Positions 52,616 to 61,189 of a stretch of 64,000 nucleotides of DNA are shown piece after piece. This DNA is from Selenomonadaceae bacterium. GTDB taxonomy: Bacteria > Bacillota > Negativicutes > Selenomonadales > Selenomonadaceae. Position 1 is the stretch's first letter. The number at the start of each line of letters is the position of its first letter. Below the pieces are notes generated by a model, which did not search any database, was not told the DNA's origin, and saw only the letters and a list, made by a program, of their open reading frames with translations. Both the position numbers and the translations under genes were made by a program. Location of the stretch: assembly GCA_017527075.1 (NCBI GenBank), contig JAFXQM010000002.1:124001-188000 (forward strand), written 5' to 3'.

Positions 52616-53043
52616 GGCGTGTGCCTCATAAAAAGTTTGAAGGCAGCCTCCGCCGCTTGGTCTTTAATCTCCGAGCGCGAGCCGCTGAAGTGAAACTCTT
52701 TGACCTCGGAAAAATTTTCGCCGACGATTGCCACATAAACCAAGCCGACGGGTTTGCCCTCGCTTTTGTCGGGACCGGCCACGCCCGTCGTGCTCAGTCC
52801 GAATGTCGCGGAAAAAATTTCTCGGACATTGGCGGCCATCTCCTCGGCGGTCTGCGCACTCACCGCGCCGAAATTTTCCAGCGTCTCGGCTTTGACGTTC
52901 AGGATTTTATTTTTTATCTCGTTGACGTAAGCGACGACTCCGCCCTTGACGTAAGCCGACGCGCCCGCGAAATCCGTCAGGCGACTCATCAGCAATCCGC
53001 CCGTGCAAGATTCGGCGCACGCCACCGTAAAATTTTTTTCCAA
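52612..53043 (-). CDS. CinA C-terminal family protein (nicotinamide-nucleotide amidase type)
   Basis: The 143-residue protein is only the C-terminal CinA domain (PncC), which deamidates NMN to nicotinate mononucleotide. Motifs are AESCTGGLLMSRLTD, GGVVAYVNEIKNKIL, GAVSAQTAEEMA, TTGVAGPDKSEGKPVGLVYV and FSGSR. The N-terminal MoaB-like half of full CinA is absent, as in E. coli PncC-type stand-alone forms. The start is TTG behind GGGAGG. Confidence 0.9.
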   Translation of the reverse strand: MEKNFTVACAESCTGGLLMSRLTDFAGASAYVKGGVVAYVNEIKNKILNVKAETLENFGAVSAQTAEEMAANVREIFSATFGLSTTGVAGPDKSEGKPVGLVYVAIVGENFSEVKEFHFSGSRSEIKDQAAEAAFKLFMRHTP

Positions 53044-53054
53044 CTTCCAACCTC

Positions 53055-53114
53055 CCGTGTCAGGATTTAGGATTTAGGATTTAGGATTTAGGGAAGTCAA
53101 ACCCCTAACTCCTA
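53055..53114. repeat. Inverted pair of heptamer arrays (ATTTAGG and CCTAACT)
   Basis: Four ATTTAGG copies (53059-53092) followed by complementary-type CCTAACTCCTAAC (53102-53114), between the 5'-nucleotidase and cinA. Confidence 0.85.
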
Positions 53115-53117
53115 ACT

Positions 53118-54644
53118 TTATTTGTCGGGGACGGGCACTTCCTTGAGCCGAGTGATTCGCCCGACTTCAATGCCCTTCATGCCGACTTGATTCAGATAAT
53201 CCGCGAGAATTTCATCAAAGGTTCCGTATTCGCCGACAATCTTCAAACCCTTCAGCATGGTGTAATCATCGCCGCCCGCAGTCTGAAAATCGGCCAGCGC
53301 AATCGTATAAGTTTTGTTCTCGTCGAGCGATTGACCGCCGACAAAAATTTTTTCGACGCGGTGACGGGCGGGCTTGGACGGGTCGTAACTGAACGTCAAG
53401 CCGCTCACGTCGAGGAAGCCGCCGAAAGACGCGGGATAATATTCCACGGAATGTTCGAGCATCTCGCGGACGGTCGCGCCCTTAATCTCAGCGACGCGCA
53501 ACGTATTTCCGAACGGGAAAATCGCCATGGTATTTCTCTTCCGCACATCGCCCGCAGGCAAATTGGCACGCAGACCGCCGCCGTTGACAATGGCAATGTC
53601 GGACTTCGCCGCCCAACGAAATGCATCCGCCGCCAGGTTTCCGAGTTCAGATTCATTGCGGCGAACGAGCAGCCGTTCGCTGGAAAGTTCTTTGTCGGAG
53701 CGGGCAACGACCACGTCCAAAAGTTTTTCTGCCTTGGCGTTGGCTTCGGCGAGCAGCGCGAGAATTTTTTTGTCGGGGACGGGAGCAATCGTTTTAATTT
53801 CTTCGGCGTCGAGGAGCTCAGCTTTCTTGGAAATGATTTTGTGATTCTCAACTTCAATCGTTGCCTTGCCGAGGAAATGTTCGTAACAATTCGCCTGAAC
53901 AATCAGCGTGTCCTTAATGCGAATTCCTTCGGGCAGAGCGGTGTGGCTGTGGCCGTCGACGATTAAATCAATGCCGTCGGTTTCGCGCGCGAGTCGTTCG
54001 CCGGTGAATTCGGAGCTGGCGTCAACGCCAAGATGAGTTATGGCAATCAGCACGTCGCACTTCGGGCGCAGCTTCTTAATCATCTCGCGCGACACGTCCA
54101 CGGGATTGAGGAACTCAACCTCCGTGACATTTTTCGGATTCGTCTTGAACGCGGTCTCAGGCGTCGACAAACCGAACACGCCGACTTTAATTCCGTCGAC
54201 CTTGAAAATTTTGTACGGCTTGAAGAGGAGCTTGCCGTTTTTTTTGCGCACGACGTTTGCGTCGAGGAGCGGGAACTTTAATTGCTTTGCGAGTTTTTCC
54301 AGCTGCGCGGAGCCGTAATTGAAATCGTGGTTGCCGGCAGTCATCGCGTCGAGTCCCGCCTCATTGAGCAGCGGCACCAAACTTTCTCCGCGGTTGATTG
54401 TAATCATGGGCATACCGTGGAATGTGTCGCCCGCGTCAAACCAAAACGTCGCGGGATTTTTTAATTTGGTTTTCTTGACCGCCGCCGCCATCTCCGCCAA
54501 GCCGATACTGTGCCCGCCGTCGTCCGTGTCTTGGACGCGCGCGTGCATGTCGTTCGTGTGGAAGATTATCAGCTCGGCGGCCGCGCAGATTGTCGCGTTG
54601 AACATCATCAACGCAATCAGCGCGACGAAAAATTTTTTAAACAT
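53118..54644 (-). CDS. UshA-family 5'-nucleotidase/metallophosphatase
   Basis: The 508-residue exported enzyme has signal MFKKFFVALIALMMFNATIC, ending ICAAA. The N-terminal dimetal phosphatase domain shows IIFHTNDMHARVQ, WFDAGDTFHG, TAGNHDFNYG, ITHLGVD and VDGHSHT. The C-terminal 5'-nucleotidase domain (about 320-490) has the substrate-binding region RNNE-like RRNESELGNLAADAFRW, NGGGLRANLPAGDV and FGNTLRVAEIKG. It would hydrolyse extracellular nucleotides to recover nucleosides and phosphate. It appears to be an independent unit. Confidence 0.93.
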   Translation of the reverse strand: MFKKFFVALIALMMFNATICAAAELIIFHTNDMHARVQDTDDGGHSIGLAEMAAAVKKTKLKNPATFWFDAGDTFHGMPMITINRGESLVPLLNEAGLDAMTAGNHDFNYGSAQLEKLAKQLKFPLLDANVVRKKNGKLLFKPYKIFKVDGIKVGVFGLSTPETAFKTNPKNVTEVEFLNPVDVSREMIKKLRPKCDVLIAITHLGVDASSEFTGERLARETDGIDLIVDGHSHTALPEGIRIKDTLIVQANCYEHFLGKATIEVENHKIISKKAELLDAEEIKTIAPVPDKKILALLAEANAKAEKLLDVVVARSDKELSSERLLVRRNESELGNLAADAFRWAAKSDIAIVNGGGLRANLPAGDVRKRNTMAIFPFGNTLRVAEIKGATVREMLEHSVEYYPASFGGFLDVSGLTFSYDPSKPARHRVEKIFVGGQSLDENKTYTIALADFQTAGGDDYTMLKGLKIVGEYGTFDEILADYLNQVGMKGIEVGRITRLKEVPVPDK

Positions 54645-54659
54645 GAGAACACCTCCAAG

Positions 54660-55808
54660 TTAAGAATCGGGAATCGAAATGACGCGGCACTGATATGCGC
54701 CGTGGACGCGCGGAATTTTCTTCGCGGGCTCGCCGTAAGCTTCAAGCAATTCAAAAACGTATTTCATGACGACGGCGACGGAAATTTTTTTCATGCAGGC
54801 GAGATTATCTGCGCCGCTCCTCGGACAAATGTGTTTGCCGCACGGGTGACACGGCTCAGGCGATTTAATCAAAATATCTTTTGCGTCGTAAGGATAAAAG
54901 CCGGGCACGGGCGACGCGCCGAACATCGTGACGATTGGAATGTTGCGGGCGACGCCGACGTGCATTGGTCCCGAATCCGTCGTCAAAAATAAAACGCATT
55001 GGTCGAGGAAGCCGGCGAGTTGCGCCAGAGAAAATTCGCCCGTAAAAATTTTCAGGCGGTCGCTGTCCTTGCGCGTCATCTTGTCCACGCAGCCGCGAAC
55101 AATTTCCCTGTCCATGGTGCCGCCGAGAAATGCCACGCCGTATCCGCGCTCAATCAAAATATCGGCGCACTCGGCGAAGTAAGAATCCGGCCAGCGTTTG
55201 GTCTGCCAGCTTGCCCCGATATTGAACGCCACGACTTTTGCGTCCCCGAAACTGTCGCGGAAAATTTTTTCGGACTCGCGGGCGACGGCATCGCTTATCC
55301 ACATTTCCAAGCCGTTGTCGAAAATTTTTTCCACGCCGCAAGCCGCGCGCAACACGTCGAAGTGCGAATGAACTTGGTGCCGAGTGCCGGGCTGATATTC
55401 AACTTTGAATCCGCGTTTGATGTGGCGGGCAATCGACGGGTTCGGCAAAACTTTATCGAACAGGAGCGAGAAGGCGGGCTTGGAGTAGCCGACGATTTTT
55501 TTCGCGCCGCTGAAAGCCGCCAAGGCACTGGCGCGTTCGTTGCGGTGGAGGTTTATCACGAGGTCGAACTTTTCCGCGCGGATTTTGAAAATGAATTTGA
55601 TAAAGCTCGGCAGGTGGTCGTCGACGCCCTTTTTGTCGATTAAAATGCAGTCGTCGAGATTTTTATTGAGCTGCACGAGGTCGGCGAGTTTTTTGTCGGC
55701 GAGCAGAGCAATGTGCGCCGTCGGAAAATTTTTCCTCAGCGTGGTCAGTGCGGGCGTCACCAACATCAAATCGCCCAAGTGCATAAGATTTATCACGAGA
55801 ATTTTCAT
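54660..55808 (-). CDS. Glycosyltransferase family 9 (heptosyltransferase-type)
   Basis: The true start is MKILVINLMHLGDLMLVTPA at 55808; the open frame further upstream overlaps ybaK in antisense and is rejected. The 382-residue protein is GT-B with the GT9 marks AFNIGASWQTKRWP (nucleotide-sugar region), FTGEFSLAQLAGFLDQC, TTDSGPMHVGVA and MFGASPVPGFYP. GT9 enzymes add heptose or related sugars to lipopolysaccharide core, consistent with an outer membrane. A cysteine-rich segment near 330-350 (CHPCGKHICP...C) is typical of many homologues. The Shine-Dalgarno sequence is weak. Confidence 0.88.
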   Translation of the reverse strand: MKILVINLMHLGDLMLVTPALTTLRKNFPTAHIALLADKKLADLVQLNKNLDDCILIDKKGVDDHLPSFIKFIFKIRAEKFDLVINLHRNERASALAAFSGAKKIVGYSKPAFSLLFDKVLPNPSIARHIKRGFKVEYQPGTRHQVHSHFDVLRAACGVEKIFDNGLEMWISDAVARESEKIFRDSFGDAKVVAFNIGASWQTKRWPDSYFAECADILIERGYGVAFLGGTMDREIVRGCVDKMTRKDSDRLKIFTGEFSLAQLAGFLDQCVLFLTTDSGPMHVGVARNIPIVTMFGASPVPGFYPYDAKDILIKSPEPCHPCGKHICPRSGADNLACMKKISVAVVMKYVFELLEAYGEPAKKIPRVHGAYQCRVISIPDS

Positions 55809-55855
55809 AACGCGGGGAAATTTATCACGAACGGCAGAAAAAATCAATTGCATTG

Positions 55856-55864
55856 TGTTATAAT
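55856..55864 (+). promoter_or_regulatory. Predicted extended -10 promoter of ybaK
   Basis: TGT before TATAAT (55859-55864), 33 bp before the TTG start; no clear -35. Confidence 0.5.
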
Positions 55865-55896
55865 GCCAGCGAGATTTATTTAAGGAGGAAAAAATT

Positions 55897-56364
55897 TTGG
55901 CCATCGAAAAGGTAAAAAAATTTTTCGCGGAGCTGGGCGAGCCCGAACGCGTGATTGAGTTCGAGCAGTCGACGGCGACGAGCGAATTGGCGGCTGAGGC
56001 TCTTGGCTGCGAGGTCGGAAGGATTGCAAAGACGATTTCGGTTTTCGTGGACAAAAAGCCCGTGCTGATTTTGATGTCGGGCGACATGAAGTTGGACAAC
56101 AAAAAATTCAAAGCGCAATTCAACTGCCGCCCGCACATGATTCCCGTCGAAGAGGTGGAGGCTTTGGTCGGGCACGCGGTGGGCGGCGTCTGTCCGTTCG
56201 CGGTCAATGAGGGCGTGCCGATTTATTTGGACGCGTCGCTGAAAAGATTCGACGTGGTTTATCCTGCGGCGGGCAACGACAAAAGTTGCGCGCGCTTTGC
56301 TCTCGGCGAGCTTGAACGTTACATAAAGAGCGCGGGCTGGGTCGACGTCGCCAAGCTGAAGTGA
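55897..56364 (+). CDS. YbaK/EbsC-family aminoacyl-tRNA deacylase
   Basis: The 155-residue protein has the YbaK/ProX fold: EFEQSTATSELAAEALGCEVGRIAKTISVFV (read in shorter pieces) with the conserved lysine in AKTISV (about K48), the GHAVGGVCPFAV loop and DVVYPAAGN. Family members hydrolyse mischarged Cys-tRNA(Pro) or Ala-tRNA(Pro). The start is TTG behind AAGGAGG. It is followed by two repeat modules. Confidence 0.92.
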   Translation: MAIEKVKKFFAELGEPERVIEFEQSTATSELAAEALGCEVGRIAKTISVFVDKKPVLILMSGDMKLDNKKFKAQFNCRPHMIPVEEVEALVGHAVGGVCPFAVNEGVPIYLDASLKRFDVVYPAAGNDKSCARFALGELERYIKSAGWVDVAKLK

Positions 56365-56367
56365 TTC

Positions 56368-56524
56368 ATCTCCTCTTTCTCAAGAGTGGAGGTTGTTCTT
56401 ACTTTCTTTGCTTGCCCAAAGAAAGTAAGCAAAGAAAGGGCACCTCGCGGGGGCGGCTCCTCGTAAACGGTTTGAAGGTTAAGGTTACCCGTGCCGCTCG
56501 TGCCCGCTGAATTCGCGCCGTGGT
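56368..56524 (+). repeat. Intergenic structured module, copy 5 (5' part)
   Basis: CTCTTTCTCAAGAGTGG hairpin, CTTTCTTTGCTTGCCC hairpin, ACCTCGCGGGGGCGGCT, GGTTTGAAGGTTAAGGTTAC and a TGCCCGCTGAATTCGCG segment. It then breaks into copy 6. It follows ybaK on the same strand. Confidence 0.85.
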
Positions 56525-56800
56525 TCCTCCCTCTTTCTCAAGAGTGGATTCGCAGAACCAATCCTCAATGCTTGGGTGCGTCTTGCTCATCGGGCTGAAA
56601 AATTTTTTTCGTTTGATGAATCAACTTTTCTTTTGCTTGTCCAAAAGAAAAGTTGCAAAAGAAAAGAGCCCCTCGCGGGAGCGTTGGTCATCAGTTGTTC
56701 GGAGGTTGAGGTTACCCGCGGCTCGGTGTTGCCCGCTGAATTCGCGTCACGCTCATTACGCGGGCGAGGCCGTCCATCCGGGACGGCCTCAAGTTTCGTC
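56525..56800 (+). repeat. Intergenic structured module, copy 6
   Basis: A complete copy: CTCTTTCTCAAGAGTGG, CGCAGAAC, CTTTTCTTTTGCTTGTCC hairpin, CCTCGCGGGAGCG, GGAGGTTGAGGTTACCCGCG, TGCCCGCTGAATTCGCGTC and GGCCGTCC-ATCCG-GGACGGCC. It runs into the 3' end of the methyltransferase-like gene on the other strand. Copies 5 and 6 fill the 56365-56788 gap. Confidence 0.85.
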
Positions 56801-57655
56801 GAAGTCGAGTGTTCGCCCGAAATTTTTTGCGCGGTCTCGGAGAAAATTTTTCGCCGACGCATGAACAACGACTTGATTTATAAAATCGCTCAGGTACTCG
56901 TCGAAAATTCCTTCGCGCGCGCAAAGTTTCATCAGCCGCTGAAAATTTTCCTCGGCGTCCAAATCGTATTCGATTCGGTGGAGGAGCCGCGATAAATCCG
57001 CGCGGACTTCGGGCGTGAAAATTTCTTTGAGCGCGGCGACTTCGGCGGTGCACTTGCAAGCTTTGACCAGCCAAATCCGCGTCGCCAAATCCTCATTGTA
57101 ATTTTCAAACCCGAAGCTCTCCCACTCCTCCGCAGAAATTTTTTCGCGCGCGCCGGGCAGGAAGTGAATCTCTTTGTAAATCGCGTCGTCCAAAAGTTTC
57201 ACGACGTCAGCCTTTGCCCAAAGCCGCTGCTCGTTGTCGAAAAATTTTCCGCGCCGCAAACGCTCCAGCACGCCGACGAATCGCACGTTGAAAAATTCCG
57301 TGAGCAATGCGCCCGAATCTTTCAGCAGGTGATTGAACGCCATGAGCAGCGCGTAAAAATTTTCTCCGACGGTCAGGACATCTCGCGCGACGATTAAGTC
57401 AAAAATTTTCGGCGCGGTCGGCAGCTCGTTGATTAAATCCGCGCGGCACTCTCCGCAAAATTTTTTCACTTCGGGCGACGGCTCCCGCTTGAGCAGTGCA
57501 ATCCGCGCGGCGGGCAAAAGCTCTCGCAGCTCCGGCAAAAATTCTTCCGACTCAACCGCCAGCACCGTCAGCGGCAAAAAATTAGGCGGCACGAACTTCA
57601 TCAGCCCGCGCCGCTCTCCGTTTGCATTCAAGTTATCAACTCCAATTTTTTTCAA
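56789..57655 (-). CDS. Methyltransferase-like (Rossmann-type) protein
   Basis: The 288-residue protein has a TVLAVESEEFLPELRELLP strand-helix and a FDLIVARDVLTV segment followed by FNHLLKDSGALLTEFFNV, the pattern of a class I SAM-dependent methyltransferase. The glycine-rich SAM loop is poorly conserved, so catalytic activity is uncertain. A helical C-terminal region (about 190-288) follows. The start is TTG behind AAGGA. It may act with the sugar-related genes nearby, but no substrate can be assigned. The last codons lie in repeat module copy 6. Confidence 0.55.
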   Translation of the reverse strand: MKKIGVDNLNANGERRGLMKFVPPNFLPLTVLAVESEEFLPELRELLPAARIALLKREPSPEVKKFCGECRADLINELPTAPKIFDLIVARDVLTVGENFYALLMAFNHLLKDSGALLTEFFNVRFVGVLERLRRGKFFDNEQRLWAKADVVKLLDDAIYKEIHFLPGAREKISAEEWESFGFENYNEDLATRIWLVKACKCTAEVAALKEIFTPEVRADLSRLLHRIEYDLDAEENFQRLMKLCAREGIFDEYLSDFINQVVVHASAKNFLRDRAKNFGRTLDFDET

Positions 57656-57664
57656 TCTCGTCCT

Positions 57665-58024
57665 TCAATCTTTGGAACAGGGCGAGAAATTTTTTTGCGA
57701 AGCGTCGATAATCTCAAGCGCGACTTCCTCGTTGTAAGAGTGCGCCACGTTGTTTCGAGCCGCCAAAACTTCCAACCAAAGATTTTCGTCGTCAATCATG
57801 CCCGCCGCATACGCCTGCTTGATTATCATCTTCGGCGAGCCGATTTTCTTTTCGCCGACGCCGTGCCGCTCCAAAAATTTTTTCATCGCTTTGACCGCCT
57901 GTTCAAAACAAATTTCAAACAGCGCGACCATCCCCGCCGTGGTTATCGCGTCATACGGCGGCGACTTGCCCTCAATCTCCTTGAGGTTGTTCAACGCCCG
58001 ACAAAAATTTTCAAATTTTTTCAT
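57665..58024 (-). CDS. HEPN-domain protein (HI0074-type, MNT partner)
   Basis: The 119-residue helical protein matches the nucleotidyltransferase substrate-binding (HI0074) group of HEPN proteins: FENFCRALNNLKEIE, LFEICFEQAVKAMKKFLE, GSPKMIIKQAYAAGMIDD and WLEVLAARNNVAHSYNEE. The RX4H motif of HEPN ribonucleases is present (RNNVAH). Such proteins form toxin-antitoxin-like pairs with a minimal nucleotidyltransferase (MNT), which would be just upstream. AAAGGAGG precedes the ATG. Confidence 0.85.
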   Translation of the reverse strand: MKKFENFCRALNNLKEIEGKSPPYDAITTAGMVALFEICFEQAVKAMKKFLERHGVGEKKIGSPKMIIKQAYAAGMIDDENLWLEVLAARNNVAHSYNEEVALEIIDASQKNFSPCSKD

Positions 58025-58045
58025 ACAGGACGACGCCCTCCTTTT

Positions 58046-58138
58046 TTATCGCCGCGAGCCGAACAGAATCACTCGTTCCAAGTTGAATTCCTTCGCCGTG
58101 GAAATTATTTGCCGTTCGATGTCTTCGCGCAAGTTCAT
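58046..58138 (-). pseudogene. Truncated MNT-type nucleotidyltransferase
   Basis: The 30-codon frame MNLREDIERQIISTAKEFNL, then ERVILFGSRR and a stop, is the N-terminal helix and first strand of an MNT protein. It ends exactly at the GSxxR nucleotide-binding motif. Everything after it, including the two catalytic aspartates, is missing. It lies directly upstream of the HEPN gene as intact MNT genes do. Confidence 0.7.
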
Positions 58139-58144
58139 AACGAT

Positions 58145-58735
58145 TCAGTTGTAACCCCACTTAAAAATTTCTTTCAGCGGAATGGTCAGCCCGTCGAGAA
58201 TGGAAACGGGCACCTCGTGTTTGACTTCGGCTTTCTCCTCGTCGGTGAGCTCCTCAAATTCTTCTCTGTCGAAGAGAATGTATTCTTCGTCGAAAAAATA
58301 TTTTCCGTCGCGCAGGAGGTAAACCGTAACACTTTTTGCCCACGGGTCGACAATCCAATACTCGCGCACGCCGTTTGCTTCATAAATATCTTTCTTAACA
58401 GTGACATCTTTCTTTTTTGTAGACCGAGACAAAATTTCGACGACCATATCGGGCGCGCCGTAAATGTGACCGCGCCAGTCGATGATTTGCTCGCGCTCTT
58501 TCAACACGACGCTGAAATCCGGTTTGAAAAGGCTGCCGTCAGGAAAATGAACGTCCGCGCTGTCGGTGAAGCAATAGCCCAAATCTTTTGCGTCAAGGTA
58601 AGTGCCGATGAACATGTAAAGTCTTCCGCCCAGCGCGTTGTGAGTGGAGTTTGCTGCAGGTGCCATAATTTTTTTTCCTCCAATGATTTCATACGACGGA
58701 TAAAGCAAACGCTCGTTGATAACTGCAGTCGCCAT
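58145..58735 (-). CDS. Uma2-family (DUF820) nuclease-like protein 1
   Basis: The 196-residue protein is of the Uma2 family, a PD-(D/E)XK restriction-endonuclease-like fold. Points seen are PSYEIIGGKKIMAP, the VHFPDGSLFKPDFSVVL strand with the catalytic-type aspartate, and PDMVVEILSRSTKKKDVTVK followed by YEANGVREYWIVDP, the family core. The C-terminus LDGLTIPLKEIFKWGYN matches its neighbour. The cellular role of the family is unknown. It is a tandem paralogue of the gene at 58751, 15 bases apart. Confidence 0.88.
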   Translation of the reverse strand: MATAVINERLLYPSYEIIGGKKIMAPAANSTHNALGGRLYMFIGTYLDAKDLGYCFTDSADVHFPDGSLFKPDFSVVLKEREQIIDWRGHIYGAPDMVVEILSRSTKKKDVTVKKDIYEANGVREYWIVDPWAKSVTVYLLRDGKYFFDEEYILFDREEFEELTDEEKAEVKHEVPVSILDGLTIPLKEIFKWGYN

Positions 58736-58750
58736 TCAAATCCCCTCCTC

Positions 58751-59356
58751 TCATTTGTAACCCCACTTAAAAATTTCTTTCAGCGGAATGGTCAGCCCGT
58801 CAAGAATTTTCACGGGCACCTCGTGCTTGATTTGGTCAAGCTTGCCGACGTTTTCCAACCACTCCAAATCCTTTGCGTCTGCCTCCGCGTCGAAGAGGAC
58901 GTATTCTTCGTCGAGAAAATATTTTCCGTCGCGCAAAAGGTAAACGTCGATGATTTTCATCCACGGGTCGACAATCCAATATTCTTTGACGCCTTGAGCC
59001 TCGTAAGTGTCTTTCTTTATCGTGAGGTCATTTCGGCGAGTGGACTTCGACAAAATTTCGACGACCATGTCCGGCACGCCGAAAATTCCTCTGCGCCAAT
59101 CGATAATCGCCGAATTTTTTTCCAAGACGACGACCAAATCCGGTTTGAAAACACTGCCGTCAGGAAAATGCACGTCAACGTCGTCCGCGAACACGTAACC
59201 CAAATTGTTCGCGTCCAAATGATTTTCGATAATCGTTGCGAGCCTCATTATGACTCTGCTGTGAGCGGGAGCTGCCGAAGGTGCCATAATTTTTTTCCCC
59301 CCAATGATTTCGTATGACTTGTAAAATTTTGCGTCGTTCCAAAGTTCGGTCGCCAT
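58751..59356 (-). CDS. Uma2-family (DUF820) nuclease-like protein 2
   Basis: The 201-residue paralogue of the previous gene has the same core: SYEIIGGKKIMAP, VHFPDGSVFKPDLVVVL, PDMVVEILSKSTRRNDLTIK and GVKEYWIVDPW, with an identical ending except N/K at the last residue. Divergence is concentrated at residues 40-60 and 150-175. A tandem duplication is likely. The ATG follows GGAGGCG. The gene lies immediately downstream of the GT41-like gene and is probably co-transcribed. Confidence 0.88.
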   Translation of the reverse strand: MATELWNDAKFYKSYEIIGGKKIMAPSAAPAHSRVIMRLATIIENHLDANNLGYVFADDVDVHFPDGSVFKPDLVVVLEKNSAIIDWRRGIFGVPDMVVEILSKSTRRNDLTIKKDTYEAQGVKEYWIVDPWMKIIDVYLLRDGKYFLDEEYVLFDAEADAKDLEWLENVGKLDQIKHEVPVKILDGLTIPLKEIFKWGYK

Positions 59357-60733
59357 TCAAATCGCCTCCAATCGTCCGTAAAAATCTTCGACAAAAGTTT
59401 TCGTGTCGAGAAGTTTATCAAAAGAAATTTTTTCAGTCAACGCGGCGAGCTTTGAACGATTCGCGGACAGGTCGACGGCTTTTTTTATGTAAGCGTCGGC
59501 GTCCGTGACAATCAGTTCGTCGAGGGCGGCGATGTGCAAAATGTCCGCGCCCGTCCGAGTGGCCGCCAACTCCCCGCACAAATTCAAAACGGGCACGCCC
59601 ATGTAAAGAGCCAGAGCCGTCATCATTCCGCCGGCGTAAGGGAACGCGTCGAGAATCAAATCAATCTCGCTGTAATCCGTGAAGAAATTGTTCGAGCCGC
59701 GTCTGACTTCCGCGCGCTCAATCCCAAAATTTTTCAGCCGCTCCCTCAATGCAATCTGTCGGCTTGCCAGCGGCGTCGTGTCACGGAAAATAATTTTCGC
59801 GTCGGGCACGGCGTCCAAAATTTTTTTCACGGCGGAAAGATAATCGTCGCTGAGCTTCATGAAATTGTTCAGGCTGCCGAACGTAAAATTTTTGTGCGGG
59901 AAAGGTCGGCGAGATTTTTTTTCGCAAATCATGCGGGCGTTCGGGCGGAAGGCAAACGCATTCTTCAACGAAAAAATTTTTTCGCTGAAAGTTTCGTCGT
60001 GCGCCGTGAGGAATTCGTCGCCGATAAAAAAATCAATCGCGTCGAGCCCCGTCGAGTCGAAGTAACCGATGCCGCACAGCTGAATCCGCGCAGGACGATA
60101 CGCGGCGATTTGCAAAGTCGAGCCGCCCTCGGTGTGTCCGCCCAAGTCAATCAAAATTTCCGTGCCCGCGTCACGAATTTTTTCCGCCGCCTCTTCGAAG
60201 CTGACCTCCGCAATTTCAAAAAATCCGTCGACGCTCCGACGAATTTTTTTCGTGAAGGCGTCCTCTTCCTTCGACAGACTCCACGCCGTCACGAAAAATT
60301 TTTCGCGGTCGTAATCGGTGAGCAATGATTCATAAAATCTCGCCGACGACGAATCGCAAAAGTTCGGCGCGATAAACGCCACGGAAATTTTTTTCGCCGA
60401 CAAATTTTTTGGCGGCAAAGTTTCTGCGTCGCGATAAAGTGAGTTGTAAATTTTCAGCGCGTGAATCAAAGCCGCCGCGTCGAGTTGCGGCAGGTAATGC
60501 AGCGCGAACAAATAATTCGAGAAGTGCGCCCGCTGACTGCGCAAAAATCTGTCCGTCCTCGCCGCGTTGAAGTAAGCTTGCGCGGCTCCCTCGGCGTCCG
60601 CCAAATCGTGGAAGGCGGCTCCAATTAATTCATGAACACGCCATTCTTCCTCCGCCGTCGGCAAAATTTTTTTCAGTCGGTCGAGAGCTTCGAGCGGCTT
60701 GCCCTCCTCCAAAAGTTTTCGTGCCGTTTCCAT
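59357..60733 (-). CDS. GT41 (O-GlcNAc-transferase/SPINDLY-like) glycosyltransferase
   Basis: The protein has short TPR-like helices (1-75), then a GT-B domain: ISVAFIAPNF, ILIDLGGHTEGG, LCGIGYFDSTGLDAIDFFIGD, NFTFGSLNNFMKLSDD and DLILDAFPYAGGMMTALALYMGVPV, with ATRTGADIL near the end. This is the bacterial GT41 pattern; members glycosylate proteins such as flagellins or adhesins. A METAR start at 60733 is preferred because AGGAG overlaps the first ATG at 60742. A role in modifying the flagellin at 24 kb is possible but unproven. Confidence 0.85.
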   Translation of the reverse strand: METARKLLEEGKPLEALDRLKKILPTAEEEWRVHELIGAAFHDLADAEGAAQAYFNAARTDRFLRSQRAHFSNYLFALHYLPQLDAAALIHALKIYNSLYRDAETLPPKNLSAKKISVAFIAPNFCDSSSARFYESLLTDYDREKFFVTAWSLSKEEDAFTKKIRRSVDGFFEIAEVSFEEAAEKIRDAGTEILIDLGGHTEGGSTLQIAAYRPARIQLCGIGYFDSTGLDAIDFFIGDEFLTAHDETFSEKIFSLKNAFAFRPNARMICEKKSRRPFPHKNFTFGSLNNFMKLSDDYLSAVKKILDAVPDAKIIFRDTTPLASRQIALRERLKNFGIERAEVRRGSNNFFTDYSEIDLILDAFPYAGGMMTALALYMGVPVLNLCGELAATRTGADILHIAALDELIVTDADAYIKKAVDLSANRSKLAALTEKISFDKLLDTKTFVEDFYGRLEAI

Positions 60734-60781
60734 TTCTATCATCTCCTGATTTTGATTTTATCATTCCGCCTTCCAAAACAC

Positions 60782-60814
60782 AAAAAAACGCCGGCACATT
60801 CCGTGCGACGTTTT
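60782..60814 (-). terminator. Terminator of the double-glycine-leader gene cluster
   Basis: On the minus strand AAAACGTCGCAC and GTGCCGGCGTTTT pair (one bulged mismatch) around GGAAT, followed by a T run. Confidence 0.8.
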
Positions 60815-60830
60815 GTCGAGAAAAAATTTT

Positions 60831-61175
60831 TTATTTAATGCCGAATTTCCTGTCGAAGAAATCGAACGTTTTTTGTCTGTTGTCGAGCATCCACGAAATG
60901 TCGCGCCACTGTCCGTTGATTTTATATTGGTCATCTACGTTTTCATTCATTTGATACTCAATGTTTCCTCTGGCGCAGAATCTCTTCATCACGGAGTCGA
61001 CGTCAAAGTTGCTGCCGAAGGTGAAATCGACAACTTTGCCGTTCTTGCCTTCTTTAATATCGTAAATTGCTTTCAACCAAAGCATTGTCAGAGCCCTGTC
61101 GGTGACCGTGCCGCCCGCGACATTTTCGAGCTGTTCCGCGCTGAGCATTTCGTCCTTAAGAATTTCGTTCGTCAT
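60831..61175 (-). CDS. Double-glycine-leader protein 1
   Basis: The ATG at 61175 (GGAGACGG upstream) gives 114 residues. The first 22 residues, MTNEILKDEMLSAEQLENVA then GG, form a bacteriocin/ComC-type leader with the Gly-Gly cleavage site of peptidase-containing ABC exporters. The 92-residue remainder is acidic and contains one Cys and YKINGQW near residue 88. No modifying enzyme or exporter lies in the window. The mature product's function is unknown. It is the last of four related genes on this strand. Confidence 0.75.
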   Translation of the reverse strand: MTNEILKDEMLSAEQLENVAGGTVTDRALTMLWLKAIYDIKEGKNGKVVDFTFGSNFDVDSVMKRFCARGNIEYQMNENVDDQYKINGQWRDISWMLDNRQKTFDFFDRKFGIK

Positions 61176-61189
61176 TTTTATCCGTCTCC

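Noticed and set aside
54660..56207. 515-residue form of the GT9 protein with a long N-terminal extension
   Set aside because: The extension is antisense to ybaK and its promoter; the canonical MKILVINLMHLGD start at 55808 fits the family.
57695..59317. 540-codon plus-strand ORF over the HEPN and Uma2 genes
   Set aside because: It is antisense to two clear Uma2 paralogues; its internal similarity reflects the paralogy on the other strand.
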